A stretch of DNA of 5,936 bases from Bacillota bacterium (GTDB lineage Bacteria; Bacillota; Clostridia; Clostridiales; Clostridiaceae): NCBI GenBank assembly GCA_021779235.1, contig JAJYBA010000104.1, positions 1 through 5,936 of the forward strand. Direction: 5' to 3'. This document shows, piece by piece, positions 5,826-5,936 of the stretch. The translations under genes and the position numbers were made by a program. The first letter of the stretch is position 1. Each line of letters begins with the position of its first letter. The notes beneath the pieces were generated by a model, which was not told the origin of the DNA, searched no databases, and saw nothing but the letters and a program-made list of their open reading frames with translations.

Positions 5826-5936
5826 TGTATCAATACCTCCAATTCTTATGATATATATATGGTAAAATATAAACACTATACTTATATATATTCATCTCCA
5901 TGTTATAAAGTTAATAGTAATAATAAATATAAAACT
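5826..5936 (-). other. asd upstream region, start of leader only
   Basis: These 111 bases are AT-rich and contain the asd RBS (GGAGGT, reverse complement of 5835-5840). I see no clear promoter, terminator/antiterminator pair or L-box (lysine riboswitch) elements. A lysine riboswitch would be about 170-200 bases long, so any such control would lie mostly beyond the window edge and cannot be judged here. Confidence 0.5.

Noticed and set aside
5829..5900. A 23-codon frame starting MEMNIYKY upstream of asd on the - strand, considered as a leader peptide
   Set aside because: It lacks an RBS, has no run of lysine, threonine or methionine codons, and overlaps the asd RBS; likely chance.

Overview
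This AT-rich window, with strong GGAGG-type ribosome binding sites, encodes proteins that read as a low-GC Firmicute, most likely Clostridium sensu lato. It carries anaerobic (cobalt-early) corrinoid biosynthesis, a REP-associated tyrosine transposase (RAYT) of clostridial style, a secreted NlpC/P60-like wall hydrolase with SH3 repeats, and an aspartate-semialdehyde dehydrogenase resembling the archaeal/fungal branch. The genus is an inference from gene content and base composition.

Layout: (1) 1-1091, the 3' part of hemL on the + strand; its 5' end lies outside the window. (2) 1100-2385, a RAYT-family Y1/HUH transposase gene (1205-2119) bracketed by short inverted REP-like repeats with a GGGAC-GTTAA core, inserted between hemL and cbiT. 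(3) 2407-2970, cbiT on the + strand, followed directly by another copy of the repeat (2972-2989) and a long bidirectional terminator hairpin (3003-3052). (4) 3064-4239 on the - strand, an exported wall hydrolase convergent with cbiT. (5) 4240-4739, a roughly 500-base gap with an AT-rich hairpin, two tiny unexplained + strand reading frames and a perfect 18-bp bidirectional terminator stem. (6) 4740-5825 on the - strand, asd, apparently monocistronic.

HemL makes 5-aminolevulinate, the precursor of all tetrapyrroles, and CbiT acts later in the corrin ring pathway. The two probably form the tail of a tetrapyrrole/cobalamin operon that ends at the 3003-3052 hairpin, now interrupted by the RAYT unit. 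The most interesting structural signals are the four repeat copies (one in one orientation, three in the other, enclosing both rayT and cbiT) and a leader stem that would bury the transposase Shine-Dalgarno and start codon when hemL transcripts read through. Asd (lysine/threonine/methionine/diaminopimelate branch) and the wall hydrolase are separate single-gene units. I see no tRNA, rRNA, CRISPR array or recognisable riboswitch.
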